Source: Bacteroidales bacterium
GTDB lineage: Bacteria > Bacteroidota > Bacteroidia > Bacteroidales > UBA7960
Direction of reading: 5' to 3'
Assembly (NCBI GenBank): GCA_003556325.1
Contig: PWRF01000120.1
Location: 1 to 43,779, forward strand
DNA length: 43,779 nt
The stretch's first letter is position 1; the number at the start of each line of letters is the position of its first letter. The notes below the pieces were generated by a model. The model had not been told where the DNA came from. It ran no database searches and saw nothing but the letters and a program-made list of their open reading frames with translations. Below are positions 33,417-42,064 of the stretch, one piece after another. The position numbers were made by a program, and so were the translations under genes.

Positions 33417-33720
33417 GTTTTTTGTGATTTCATGTTTTTTTTGTTGTCAGGATGTCAAAACGTCGAAACGTCAAAAGGTCTGGGCGTCCAGGATTTTTAG
33501 CCTTATTGCTTCGTGAACCTTGGTGCCCTGGTGTCTTGGTGGCAAGATAAATGCCGCTGAGTCTCAAAGGCACAAAGATTTCACTAAGCCAGGTGTTCAT
33601 AGAATGGAAGTGTTAATCTACTGTGATTCAATCTGCACTAAAAGGTTAATTTGTTATGTTGCTTATAATAAACACATTGCAGTGTGTGTGCTTCTTCTGT
33701 TAAGATCCACTTAGGTCTTT
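33417..33720. repeat. gene-free region with an imperfect inverted repeat and GTCAAAA-type simple repeats
   Basis: About 300 bases without a credible gene. At 33451-33480 there are iterations of the GTCAAAACGTCGAAACGTC type. At 33513-33544 (GTGAACCTTGGTGCC...) and 33552-33584 (...AAGGCACAAAGATTTCAC) are arms of an imperfect inverted repeat, roughly 70% complementary. Its words (CTTGGTGCC, GGCACAAAG) resemble dispersed non-coding repeats I associate with Bacteroidota genomes. The rest, up to the lipid kinase stop, is AT-rich and featureless. Confidence 0.6.
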
Positions 33721-34698
33721 TTAAACGGCCCGGGGCTGGATCTTGTTCGCCTGGCCCCACTTATTCTCATTCACAACCACTTTTACGCTTTGTGGAATGA
33801 TTTCGAACGTAAACGGGGAGTGCCCGAGGGATTCCCCGTCGGCTTCCAGCAAAATGGGTGTCTTGCAGTGCACGCTGATCTTTTTTCCCAGCATGGTTTC
33901 GACCTTGTGGTATTGTTTGATGGTGCCATCATAGAGACGGCGCACGTTGGCTATGATAGACCATTTGCTGAGGTCCTTGATCAGGGTCAGGTCAAAAAAT
34001 CCGTCGTTGGGGATGGCATCTGGCGCCTGCTGCATTCCTCCGCCGTTATATTGGCCGATGCCGACTCCGATGCTGAAATACAGGTTTTTCACCTCCTTGC
34101 CGTCAACGTTTAGGGAGGTGTTACAGGATCTGTACGAAAAAAGGGATCCCAGCAGGTGTTTAAAGTAGAGAAAGGGGTTTCCTTTGCCTCTTTTTTTGTC
34201 GGCGTTGGTCTTTTGTGCTACCAGCCCGTCGAAACCCAGTCCGGCCATGTTGACAAAATAGCGCCTGTCCTGCTGGTTGCTGTTGTAATAGCTGACGATG
34301 CCGGCATCCTGAAGCATGGTGTATTCTTTGCGCAGGACGCGTATGGCTTTTTCGTATTCCATCGGGATCCCAAAGGTGCGCACCCAGTCGTTGCCGGTGC
34401 CGACAGATATCATCCCGACGGTGATGTCGTGGGCCGCTACCTGTGTTTGTTTGAAGACCCCGTTGACAACCTCATTCATTGTGCCATCGCCACCCACGGC
34501 GAGGATCTTACGGAAGCCATCCGCAACATTGTCTGTTACCAGCTTAATGGCATGCCGGGGCCTTTCCGTGAATACAGCCTGATAGTCAAACCCATACCTT
34601 TCGAGCAACAGGGAGATCTTCCCCCAGTCTTTGCTCACCTTTCCAATGCCGGCATTGGGATTTACAATTACCAGCCATTCTTTTGCTTGCCTGGCCAT
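33721..34698 (-). CDS. diacylglycerol/YegS-type lipid kinase
   Basis: A 325-residue DAGK-catalytic-domain protein. WLVIVNPNAGIGK opens the domain, followed by the nucleotide-binding motif AVGGDGTMNEVVNG (about residue 70) and ISVGTGNDWVRTFG. The later segments IPNDGFFDLTLIKD and EADGESLGHSPFTFEI are family-like. Members phosphorylate diacylglycerol, sphingoid or related lipids at the inner membrane using ATP. Its substrate is not predictable. It appears monocistronic and is downstream of, but 245 bases away from, the efflux operon's last gene. Confidence 0.93.
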   Translation of the reverse strand: MARQAKEWLVIVNPNAGIGKVSKDWGKISLLLERYGFDYQAVFTERPRHAIKLVTDNVADGFRKILAVGGDGTMNEVVNGVFKQTQVAAHDITVGMISVGTGNDWVRTFGIPMEYEKAIRVLRKEYTMLQDAGIVSYYNSNQQDRRYFVNMAGLGFDGLVAQKTNADKKRGKGNPFLYFKHLLGSLFSYRSCNTSLNVDGKEVKNLYFSIGVGIGQYNGGGMQQAPDAIPNDGFFDLTLIKDLSKWSIIANVRRLYDGTIKQYHKVETMLGKKISVHCKTPILLEADGESLGHSPFTFEIIPQSVKVVVNENKWGQANKIQPRAV

Positions 34699-34943
34699 CA
34701 GCTATTTTTTTATCGAATGATTCGCCTGGAGCTTTGTTAGCGCAGATTTAACCGGGCCTCGCATCTCCTTTTCTTTTAAAAAAGACCCTTTAAGCAGCAG
34801 TTTGCTTGCCGGGATCTTTTTATTGCCGGGAGAAATCCTCTGCGACGTGCCCGATACAAAGGCATTAACTCTGCACCAGGATTAAGAAGGTGCAAAGGTA
34901 TAAAAAAATGGCTTTTGGCAGGACGGTTTTGGGATCAGGCCGT

Positions 34944-35237
34944 TCAGACCATCTCTTCGACGGGCCATTGAAAGGCCCTGATTCCCTGTTGGCTGGCTTT
35001 TTCTTCAATCGCCTTCACCCCGGCGAGCAGCTTTTTCGCTTTTTCTTCGTCTACCACCGAGAGGACGGCAGAGTTCATAGCCGGCCAGGTGTGTGTGCCC
35101 ATGTGGGGTTCACCGGTTTTCGTGCCCCGGCCCATCACATCTTCCCACTGCGTAAAACCCCGGGCTCCGGTTTTGTCAAGCAACTCCGCCACACGCTCTG
35201 TGAGTGCCTGGTTGTATACAATGAATATGGCTTTCAT
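34944..35237 (-). CDS. PG0541-family P-II-like transporter-associated protein
   Basis: From the ATG at 35237, 97 residues beginning MKAIFIVYNQALTERVAELL; the ORF track start is 35 residues upstream in the intergenic stretch. Ferredoxin-like alpha/beta alternation and the central GTKTGEPHMGTHTWPAMNSA segment match the small P-II-like proteins (PG0541 family) that accompany RND efflux genes in Bacteroidota. It is the last gene of the efflux operon, 94 bases after the permease. The presumed role is sensing or modulating the pump; no ligand is known to me. Confidence 0.75.
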   Translation of the reverse strand: MKAIFIVYNQALTERVAELLDKTGARGFTQWEDVMGRGTKTGEPHMGTHTWPAMNSAVLSVVDEEKAKKLLAGVKAIEEKASQQGIRAFQWPVEEMV

Positions 35238-35331
35238 TTGTTTGTTTATTTGGTAACTAGTTGTTATTGAGGCGCTTGTGTTCTCAGTAGAACAGCCAAC
35301 AGCCTTCTTAATCCCAACACCGTCGCGGTCA

Positions 35332-38300
35332 TCAGCTTCCATTCACCTGCCGGTGGACACGCTTCCGGTCCTTGTGCACCTTCCTGGCGCCAAACATCGT
35401 GTACACCACGGGGACAAACACAAGGGTAACCAGTGTGGAGAATGTCAGTCCGCCGATTACCGCTATCGCCATGGGCGCCCATATCTCAGATCCTTCTCCG
35501 GTAGCCATCACCATGGGGATCATGGCCAGCAGGGTAGTGAGGCTGGTCATGAGCACCGGCCGCAGACGCGACTTGCCGGCGGTGATCACCGACTGCACTA
35601 CGCTCATGCCTCTTGCGTACATCAGGTTGGTAAAGTCTATCAGTACGATGGAGTTCTTCACTACGATCCCCACCAGGATGATGCCCCCGATCATCGAAAT
35701 TACGCTGAGTTCCGTGCCTGTGATGAACAGTGCCAGTATCACTCCGGTGAAGGCAAAGGGCACCGCCAGCATGATGATGAAAGGCATCCGGAAGGATTCA
35801 AACTGGGCTGCCATTACCACATAGACCAGGAAGATGCTGAGGATAAGCAGCAGCCCCAGGTCGGCAAATGCCTCCTGCTGATCCTGGATCTGTCCTCCAA
35901 ACTCTACGAAGACGCCTTCCGGAAGATCCATTTCGTCCAGCTCCGCCCGTATGTCGGCAGTCACGTCGCCAAGCGATCGTTCGTGAAGCGAGCTGGATAC
36001 GGTAAGGTAGCGCACCCGGTTTTTCCTTTCGATGTTGGGCGGAGCGTGAAACTCCTGTACCTCGGCGAACTCTTTTATCCGCACCATTCTGCCCATGGGG
36101 TTTTGCACCGAGATGTTCTCGATGTGTTCAATGCTGTTGCGGAAGTCCTCCTGGTGCCTTACCACGACGTCGTACTCATATCCGTCTTCCCGGTACAGCG
36201 TGGCTGTCATACCTTCCACACGGTTGCGGATGGCTTGTGCCACGGTATTTGCGTTGAGGCCGAAGGCCGACATTTTCTCCTGGTCGGGGATGATTTGCAG
36301 CTCCGGACGTTCGGCGCCACGGCTTATGTTGATGTCGCGCACCCCGCGGATGTTTTCCATGCGCCGGGAAAGCTCCTCTGCCACAGAGTTGGTGGCGTCA
36401 AAGTCATCGCCAAAGATTTCCACTTCCACAGGGGCTCCCATGCCCATGCCGCCGCCACCTTCGGTGCTGACCGAATAGTTGACGATCTCGGGAAACTTGT
36501 CGAGCTCGCGCCGCAGCGATTCGGCAATCTGCCATACGCTGCGTTCACGCTCTGCCTGCGGCACCAGGCGCATGGTGAGGTCGATGGTGTGGCTGCCCTG
36601 GTCGCCGGCGAAAATCCCCATGCCGGCACCGGCACTCACACTATACAGGTCGATCTCCGGATACTGTTCGATGATGTCTTCAAGGGCCCGTGCCGTCCGC
36701 GTGGTCTCCTCGAGGCGCAGGCCTATGGGGAGTTCGATATCGGCATCGATCCGGTTCTGATCCGACTCCGGCATGAAGGCGGTGCCGATAAAGGGCATGA
36801 GTGCAAAGCTTCCGAAGAAGATGAGTACAGAGAGAATTACTATGAACACCCTCCTGCGAACAGCATAGGTGAGAATGCGTTCGTAGGTGTTATCTATGGC
36901 CTCCAGTGCGCCCACGATAGCGTTGGTGACCCGGGGGCCGAAGCCGCTGCTCCTGCCTCCGCCGGGCTTCATGAGTTTTGAGACAAGCATGGGGGTCAGC
37001 GAAAGGGCGGCAATCGTAGAGACAGACACCGTGATAGCCACAATGAATCCAAGCTGGCTGAAGAAAAGCCCCATCAGGCCGGAAATCATGGTGAGCGGCA
37101 GGAATACAGCCAAAACCGTTAACGTCGATGCCACCACGGCAAGGCCTACCTCGTTGGTGCCGTATACGGCGGCCTCCCTCGGAGAGGAGCCGCGCTCAAT
37201 GTGCCTGGTTGCATTTTCCAGCACCACAATGGCGTCGTCAACAACCATCCCCATGGCAATGGTCAGACTCGAAAGAGATATCAGGTTCAATGTGTTGCCG
37301 GTGAAAAACAGGAAGACAAAGGCCGCCACCAGCGATACGGGAATGGTAAGGATAATGATAAAGGTGGCACGCCATCGCCCGATAAAAAAGAGCACCACAA
37401 TGGTGACAAAGATGGCCGCAAAATAAAGGATGTTCACCAGGTTGTCGATGGAGTCGGTAATAAACTCCGACAGGTCTACAATGGTAAGAAGCTGCACATC
37501 AGGAGGCAGGTTTTGCTGTATCTCCGGGATCCTTGCGTTGATCTCCCTGGCGATCTCAACAGTGTTGGCACCCGACTGGCGCTGCACGATCAGGCGGAGG
37601 CCTTGCTCCTTGTTCAGCCTTTCCACGACAGTCAGCTCCCTCAGGGTGTCTTTCACTTCGGCAACGTCTTCCAGGTATACCGGCCGGCCTTCAAAAGTGC
37701 CCACTACCATGCCACGCATATGGCGGCTTTCCTCAAACTCTCCTACAAACCGAAGGGGGTAGTCTATTTGTCCCATCTTGATATTTCCGGAGGGCAGGTT
37801 GACGTTCTCGGTAGCGAGGGCAGTACCAATTTGCTCTACCGTCATGTTGAAGGCGTCGAGCTTTTGCGGGTCTACGTTAACCTGGATTTCCCTTATGGGT
37901 TCTCCGGTGACGACCACCGTACCTACTCCTTCGATGCGGCTCAGGGGGTTAACCACCTCGTCGTCGATGATCCTGGCCAGGGCGGGATAACTTTCTTCTG
38001 CTGTTGCCGCCATAACCAACACCGGGATCATCGCGGTGCTGAACTTAAAAATGGTTGGTTGCTCTATGTCTTCCGGAAGGATACGGGTGATACGGTCGAT
38101 CACGTCGCGGATCTCGTTGGTGGCCTCGTCAAGGTTGGTTCCGTATTCGAACTCCAGGAGGATTGTAGAGACGTCGTCGCGCGACACCGAAGAGATCTCC
38201 TTCAGGTCGGTGATCATGCTGAGGTTGTCTTCAAGGGGGCGGGTTACATTGGTTTCAATGTCCGATGCACTGGCTCCCGAATATACTGTAAACACACTGA

Positions 38301-38433
38301 TGATGGGCGGTTCAATTTCGGGGTACAGGTCGATGGGCAGGTTTCGCAGGCTGTACCCGCCGATAACCAATAGCGCCACAAACACCATCAGGGTGGTTAT
38401 AGGTCTTTTTACTGCAGAGCGATATAGTTTCAT
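35332..38433 (-). CDS. RND-family efflux permease (hydrophobic/amphiphilic efflux type)
   Basis: A 1033-residue inner membrane pump of normal AcrB-type length. It begins MKLYRSAVKRPITTLMVFVAL with the first transmembrane helix. The periplasmic porter regions and the proton-relay helix IAMGMVVDDAIVVLENATRHIERG follow, then a second membrane half with GGIILVGIVVKNSIVLIDFTN. The key Asp-Asp pair in MGMVVDD is present. It probably exports drugs, bile-like detergents or lipids by proton antiport. It is fourth in the tetR-tolC-adaptor-permease order, 41 bases after the adaptor stop. Confidence 0.96.
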   Translation of the reverse strand: MKLYRSAVKRPITTLMVFVALLVIGGYSLRNLPIDLYPEIEPPIISVFTVYSGASASDIETNVTRPLEDNLSMITDLKEISSVSRDDVSTILLEFEYGTNLDEATNEIRDVIDRITRILPEDIEQPTIFKFSTAMIPVLVMAATAEESYPALARIIDDEVVNPLSRIEGVGTVVVTGEPIREIQVNVDPQKLDAFNMTVEQIGTALATENVNLPSGNIKMGQIDYPLRFVGEFEESRHMRGMVVGTFEGRPVYLEDVAEVKDTLRELTVVERLNKEQGLRLIVQRQSGANTVEIAREINARIPEIQQNLPPDVQLLTIVDLSEFITDSIDNLVNILYFAAIFVTIVVLFFIGRWRATFIIILTIPVSLVAAFVFLFFTGNTLNLISLSSLTIAMGMVVDDAIVVLENATRHIERGSSPREAAVYGTNEVGLAVVASTLTVLAVFLPLTMISGLMGLFFSQLGFIVAITVSVSTIAALSLTPMLVSKLMKPGGGRSSGFGPRVTNAIVGALEAIDNTYERILTYAVRRRVFIVILSVLIFFGSFALMPFIGTAFMPESDQNRIDADIELPIGLRLEETTRTARALEDIIEQYPEIDLYSVSAGAGMGIFAGDQGSHTIDLTMRLVPQAERERSVWQIAESLRRELDKFPEIVNYSVSTEGGGGMGMGAPVEVEIFGDDFDATNSVAEELSRRMENIRGVRDINISRGAERPELQIIPDQEKMSAFGLNANTVAQAIRNRVEGMTATLYREDGYEYDVVVRHQEDFRNSIEHIENISVQNPMGRMVRIKEFAEVQEFHAPPNIERKNRVRYLTVSSSLHERSLGDVTADIRAELDEMDLPEGVFVEFGGQIQDQQEAFADLGLLLILSIFLVYVVMAAQFESFRMPFIIMLAVPFAFTGVILALFITGTELSVISMIGGIILVGIVVKNSIVLIDFTNLMYARGMSVVQSVITAGKSRLRPVLMTSLTTLLAMIPMVMATGEGSEIWAPMAIAVIGGLTFSTLVTLVFVPVVYTMFGARKVHKDRKRVHRQVNGS

Positions 38434-38474
38434 GCGTTTATTCTTTTAGGAAATCGGCTCATTCCCTTAATTTG

Positions 38475-39515
38475 TTAATTAACCACTTCTACTTTTGTCT
38501 GATCCCTCAGGTTGTGCTGTCCTACTACTACCAGTTGTTCTCCGGCTTCAATCCCCGACAGGATCTCCAGCTTGTCGTCGAAGGTGCGTCCGAGGGTAAC
38601 GGGCCTTCTGTGGGCTACTCCGTCTTCCACGACAAACACAAAGCGCTCGTCTGAGCCAACCTGCTTGCGGACGGCCAGGGCGGGGACGAGCAGGCCCTCC
38701 AGTTCGCCCACATGCAGTGTTACGCGTGTGAACATGCCGGGACGCAGGGCGAGATCGCGGTTGTCAACCAGGATCTCCACCTTGAAGGTGCCTGTGGTGC
38801 GGTCAACGGTTGGATAAATCTTGTTGATATAGCCTTCAAACTCCCTGTCAGAGTATATATCTGACCGCAAGACAGCCCGCTGGCCTTTCTCTATCCTCGG
38901 GAAAAAGCGTTCGGACACCCCGATAGTGATCTTTACCGGCTGTATTTGTTTCAGCGAAACGATGGCCACCCTGCCTTCCGGCGTACTGGGCGACATGGTA
39001 AAGATCTCTCCTGCGCTGTTATACCTGCCGGTGATGATGCCGGGGATGTTGGCGCGGATCTGTGTGTTGTCGCGCAGGTTTTCGACGTTGCTGCTGGCAA
39101 CATCATACTGCGTTTTCAGCTGGTCAACCTGCTGCTGGGTTGTGGCACCGATGCGAAGCAGGGTGTCCAGCCTGCGAAGGTCTTCCCTGATGTTGTCCAG
39201 CTGCACCTTTGCCTGGAACAACTGGGTTCTGTCCATTTGTACCAGAAGCTGGTCTTTTTCAACCTGGTCGCCCACGTCAACAAGGATATCTTCAATGCGG
39301 GCAGGACCGGGGGCGCCTATGTAGGCTTCCTCGAAGGCTTCCACCGTCCCGGTGGTACGTATGTCGTCGCTCAGCGTGGTGAGCTCCAGCTCCTGCAGCT
39401 CTACCAGCACCACGTCGCGCTCTTCTGTTTCTTCCTCTTCAATTAGTGCACAGCCGCCGGCAACGAATGCAAGGGCTAGCAACCAGGCTGTTTTTGAAAT
39501 GAAACGTGTCTTCAT
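38475..39515 (-). CDS. RND efflux periplasmic adaptor lipoprotein (HlyD family)
   Basis: From the ATG at 39515 (MKTRFISKTAWLL), 346 residues. The ORF track start is much further upstream, inside the tolC gene, and is not credible. The lipobox is FVAGGC. The first lipoyl half is EEAYIGAPGPARIEDILVDVGDQVEKDQLLV, here noted for its DVGDQVEKDQLLVQMD core. A short hairpin and the second half RANIPGIITGRYNSAGEIF follow, then the beta-barrel domain ending ILSGIEAGEQLVVVGQHNL. It links the RND permease to the TolC channel. It starts 19 bases after the tolC stop. Confidence 0.94.
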   Translation of the reverse strand: MKTRFISKTAWLLALAFVAGGCALIEEEETEERDVVLVELQELELTTLSDDIRTTGTVEAFEEAYIGAPGPARIEDILVDVGDQVEKDQLLVQMDRTQLFQAKVQLDNIREDLRRLDTLLRIGATTQQQVDQLKTQYDVASSNVENLRDNTQIRANIPGIITGRYNSAGEIFTMSPSTPEGRVAIVSLKQIQPVKITIGVSERFFPRIEKGQRAVLRSDIYSDREFEGYINKIYPTVDRTTGTFKVEILVDNRDLALRPGMFTRVTLHVGELEGLLVPALAVRKQVGSDERFVFVVEDGVAHRRPVTLGRTFDDKLEILSGIEAGEQLVVVGQHNLRDQTKVEVVN

Positions 39516-39534
39516 GATGTGATTTTTGAATTTT

Positions 39535-40908
39535 TTATAATGGTTTGTTTTCTCCGATAAACTTGTCGTATTCGGCTTTTGCCTGCAGGATGTCGTATTT
39601 TGCCTGCAGCAGGTTGAAGCGGGCCTGGGTGAGCGACACCTCGCTGTCGTTAAGCTCCATGAGGGTTCCCTGGCCTGTTTCATAACGTGTTTTTGCGATC
39701 TCGAAGCCCCGCTCAGCCATCCGAACGTTGTTTCGTGCATTTGTTGTTTGTTCCATGGCCACCATCATATTTTTTAGAATGTTATCCAGCTGAATATTAA
39801 GGTTGTCTTCCAGGAAGTGCTTTTGCAGCCGGATCTGGTCTCTCGCTATTTCCAGCTGACGGGTTTGCTGGCGTACGGCAAAGCCGTTAAACAGCGGGAT
39901 GGTAAGGCGGAGACCGGCAGAAAAGGTTTCCACCCATTGGTAGTCGCCGAAGCGGAAGTGGTTGGCTTCGGTCTGGTACTGGTAGTTTCCCGCCAGGTTG
40001 AGCATGGGAAGCCCGCCCGCCCGTGCCGTTTCCTTTTGCTGGCTTACCAGGTCGAGCTGAAGGCTCATTTGGGCCAGCTCGGTGTTTTGCTGGAGGCTTC
40101 TGTCAGCATCCTGAACGTTAAAGTCAGAGATGCGTGTCACGGTCATATCGGAAAGGTTGCCATGGATGGCCAGGGGCTGTGTCCCCTCAACTCCTATGAG
40201 GGCTTTCAGGTAGTTTAACGCTACCTCGTAAGCGTTTTCGGCCTGCATGACACCGGGGCGCAGGTTTTCGGCCTGAACCTCTGCCCGTATCAGGTCGTAC
40301 TCGGCAACGGTGCCCTGTTCATACATGCGGCGTGTGCGCTGCAGGTTTTCTGTGGCGTTGGCGAAACTTTTGCGCATTACCTGCATAGATTCTTTGGCCA
40401 GCAAAACATCGAAAAAGGCCAGCTGTACGTTGTAGTCCAGCTCAAGCTTGCTGCCCCTGAACTGTTCGCCGGCGAGGGTTTTCTCCGTGCGGGCCACTCT
40501 CAGCGACCGGTTCAGGCCGAGATTTAGCAGGGGCATCTCCGTGGATAGAACGCCCATGAAAGAGTTCTCCGCCCCCACTTCGATAACTCCGCCAGGGCCA
40601 AACGGGCTGTCGTCAGGTAAAAAGATTACCGGGCGTTTGATGTTGCGGTTGTAGCTTCCGCTGATGTTAAAAGAAGGCAAATAGCTGCTCCTTACCTCCT
40701 GGATGCCCAGCTCCGCACTTTCGATGTCGAGCCTGGCAACTTCCAGTGTCGGGTTTTGAGCCCTGGCAATAGCCATGGCCTCATCGAGGTCGACGAACAG
40801 GGTGTCGCCGCCGTTTTGTGAGTGAACGTCCGGCGCCCCCGCGAAAAGCATGAACCATGACGCCAGCATGGTCAGCAAAAGCGATCTGTGTGTGCTCAGT
40901 TTAAACAT
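39535..40908 (-). CDS. TolC-family outer membrane channel of the RND efflux operon
   Basis: From the ATG at 40908 (MFKLSTHRSLLLTML), 457 residues. The track start at 40926 would overlap tetR more. A signal peptide (LLTMLASWFMLFAGAPDVHSQ) is followed by LDEAMAIARAQNPTLEVARLDIESAE, shown here for its first OEP helix. The second repeat starts SAGLRLTIPLFNGFAVRQQTRQLEIA. The final helix contains YETGQGTLMELNDSEVSLTQARFNLLQAKYDILQAKAEY, typical of outer membrane factors. The start codon overlaps the tetR stop (ATGTTTAA), which suggests translational coupling. Confidence 0.93.
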   Translation of the reverse strand: MFKLSTHRSLLLTMLASWFMLFAGAPDVHSQNGGDTLFVDLDEAMAIARAQNPTLEVARLDIESAELGIQEVRSSYLPSFNISGSYNRNIKRPVIFLPDDSPFGPGGVIEVGAENSFMGVLSTEMPLLNLGLNRSLRVARTEKTLAGEQFRGSKLELDYNVQLAFFDVLLAKESMQVMRKSFANATENLQRTRRMYEQGTVAEYDLIRAEVQAENLRPGVMQAENAYEVALNYLKALIGVEGTQPLAIHGNLSDMTVTRISDFNVQDADRSLQQNTELAQMSLQLDLVSQQKETARAGGLPMLNLAGNYQYQTEANHFRFGDYQWVETFSAGLRLTIPLFNGFAVRQQTRQLEIARDQIRLQKHFLEDNLNIQLDNILKNMMVAMEQTTNARNNVRMAERGFEIAKTRYETGQGTLMELNDSEVSLTQARFNLLQAKYDILQAKAEYDKFIGENKPL

Positions 40909-41524
40909 AGTCTTCTTGCTTATCATTGTAAAACAGGTTTTCTACTTCTTTGAATCCCTTTTCGGTGGAAAGCCCGCGAAGGAAGCCCGTAAGGATCTGT
41001 CTGAAAAGGTCGGATCGTGATATCCGGTCAGTGGGAAATGTCTCAGTGTCGGAAAGCAGGTCGACATGAGAAAACAAAAGCTTGCTGGCAATGCCGGGGT
41101 CTATGTCTTTGCGGAAATAGCCCTGCCTGATGCCCTCAGATATAAGCTGCATGGTATATTTCTCCCGGTCTTCAAGGAGGTCTGCCACCAGGTTGTTCCA
41201 AATATCCGGGTGGAACTTTTGCAACTCACTGACAAACCCCGGATGGTAGTCGTTGATACGAATCACATGGTAGCGGAAGTGCCGGTGCATGATGTCTACC
41301 GGGTTGGCCGCCTCGTCTTCAAGCTGCTCGATCTTTTTTCTGTGTGTGTGGTAGTGGCCCAGCAGGCATTGTTTGAGAAGCTCTTCCTTGTTGCTGAAGT
41401 GTTCGTACAACGTACGCTTACTTATGCCGAGGGCTTCAGCCACATCGTTCATGGTGACCGCCCTGATGCCCTTCCTGAAAAACAGCTCCGTGGCTTCCTG
41501 TATTATGCGTTCTTTTAATTCCAT
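40901..41524 (-). CDS. TetR/AcrR-family transcriptional regulator
   Basis: A 207-residue regulator. The N-terminal domain reads IIQEATELFFRKGIRAVTMNDVAEALGISKRTLYEHFSNKEELLKQ, a textbook TetR helix-turn-helix (residues about 25-45). The ligand-binding C-terminal part (ILTGFLRGLSTEKGFKEVENLF) is variable as expected. It is the first gene of the efflux operon, overlapping tolC, so it most likely represses its own operon until a pump substrate binds. Dyad sequences occur just upstream. Confidence 0.93.
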   Translation of the reverse strand: MELKERIIQEATELFFRKGIRAVTMNDVAEALGISKRTLYEHFSNKEELLKQCLLGHYHTHRKKIEQLEDEAANPVDIMHRHFRYHVIRINDYHPGFVSELQKFHPDIWNNLVADLLEDREKYTMQLISEGIRQGYFRKDIDPGIASKLLFSHVDLLSDTETFPTDRISRSDLFRQILTGFLRGLSTEKGFKEVENLFYNDKQEDYV

Positions 41525-41555
41525 AATCGCCTGTATTGATGTCGTTTAGCCCTGA

Positions 41556-41593
41556 TCCCGGAAAACCCGGAGGGTGTTCCGGGTTTTCCGGGA
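41556..41593. repeat. perfect 16-bp inverted repeat in the tetR leader
   Basis: TCCCGGAAAACCCGGA (41556-41571) and TCCGGGTTTTCCGGGA (41578-41593) are exact reverse complements with a 6-base loop. The hairpin lies 31 bases upstream of the tetR start codon. No T run follows on the minus strand, so an intrinsic terminator is unlikely. It could be a TetR operator or a structured leader that limits translation. Confidence 0.75.
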
Positions 41594-41600
41594 CAATGGC

Positions 41601-41633
41601 CATGTTTGCATCAAAAAACATGCCAAGCATGCC
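41601..41633. promoter_or_regulatory. dyad cluster, candidate operator for the efflux operon
   Basis: CATGTTT (41601-41607) and AAACATG (41616-41622) form an inverted repeat with an 8-base spacer. CATGCC is repeated directly at 41619 and 41628, and ATGGCCAT abuts the left arm. The cluster sits about 80-110 bases upstream of tetR, where its promoter should lie. Binding by the TetR protein is inferred from position only. Confidence 0.35.
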
Positions 41634-41797
41634 GAAAAAACTTTAAAAACACACAACGGCCTGTGTTTTATAGTGTTTGGCGAAGGTAAGGAAACCAATA
41701 AAACGCTCCGGGTTTTTTGGGTTATTTAACAGTTCGGCTGAAAAATGTGCGGAATCGTACAGGGGTTGTGCGGATAGCGGACAGGGGGGCATTCGTA

Positions 41798-42064
41798 GTA
41801 AACCACTTCGTGGTCTTGCGGAGGCCGTGATCAGGGCACAACTGAACTCCGGCAAGAGACCCTCCGGGGGTTCAATGTGGATAGCACCTTATGTAATGCG
41901 GGGAGAAAAACGAGCGCCCCTAGCACGAACACTGCAAGGGATTCAACGTGGATAGCCCCCGTATGAAATGCGGCGTGCAGGATATTGAACCCTTTCAGGG
42001 TTCTGCGTGCTCCCCGACCAAGGTTACGGGCGAGCTACGCCAGGGGCTCAACGAACCGGCAGGA
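41798..42064. repeat. decayed repeat region with small hairpins at about 60-bp intervals
   Basis: No gene is credible between tetR and the radical SAM gene. ACCACTTCGTGGT (41802 area), ACCCTCCGGGGGT (41859 area), CACTGCAAGGGATTC (41930 area), AACCCTTTCAGGGTT (41988-42002) and a weaker CCAGGGGCTC (42050 area) recur 57-71 bases apart. Two of them are followed by related 31-32-base segments starting TTCAATGTGGATAGC (41871) and TTCAACGTGGATAGC (41942) and ending ATGCGG. It looks like degenerate copies of one repeat unit. Confidence 0.6.

Noticed and set aside
35278-36981. 567-residue plus-strand ORF
   Set aside because: It lies antisense to the RND permease gene, whose frame has clear family motifs; the plus-strand product is His/Gly-rich with no recognisable domain.
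37201-38373. 390-residue plus-strand ORF
   Set aside because: Shadow frame of the RND permease on the opposite strand, caused by high GC codon use.
38475-39740. Upstream extension of the adaptor ORF to 39740
   Set aside because: The extra 75 residues lie inside the tolC coding region and precede the true lipoprotein signal at 39515.
41798-42064. CRISPR-like array
   Set aside because: The repeated units are too diverged, have small internal dyads of different sequence and there are no cas genes in the window.
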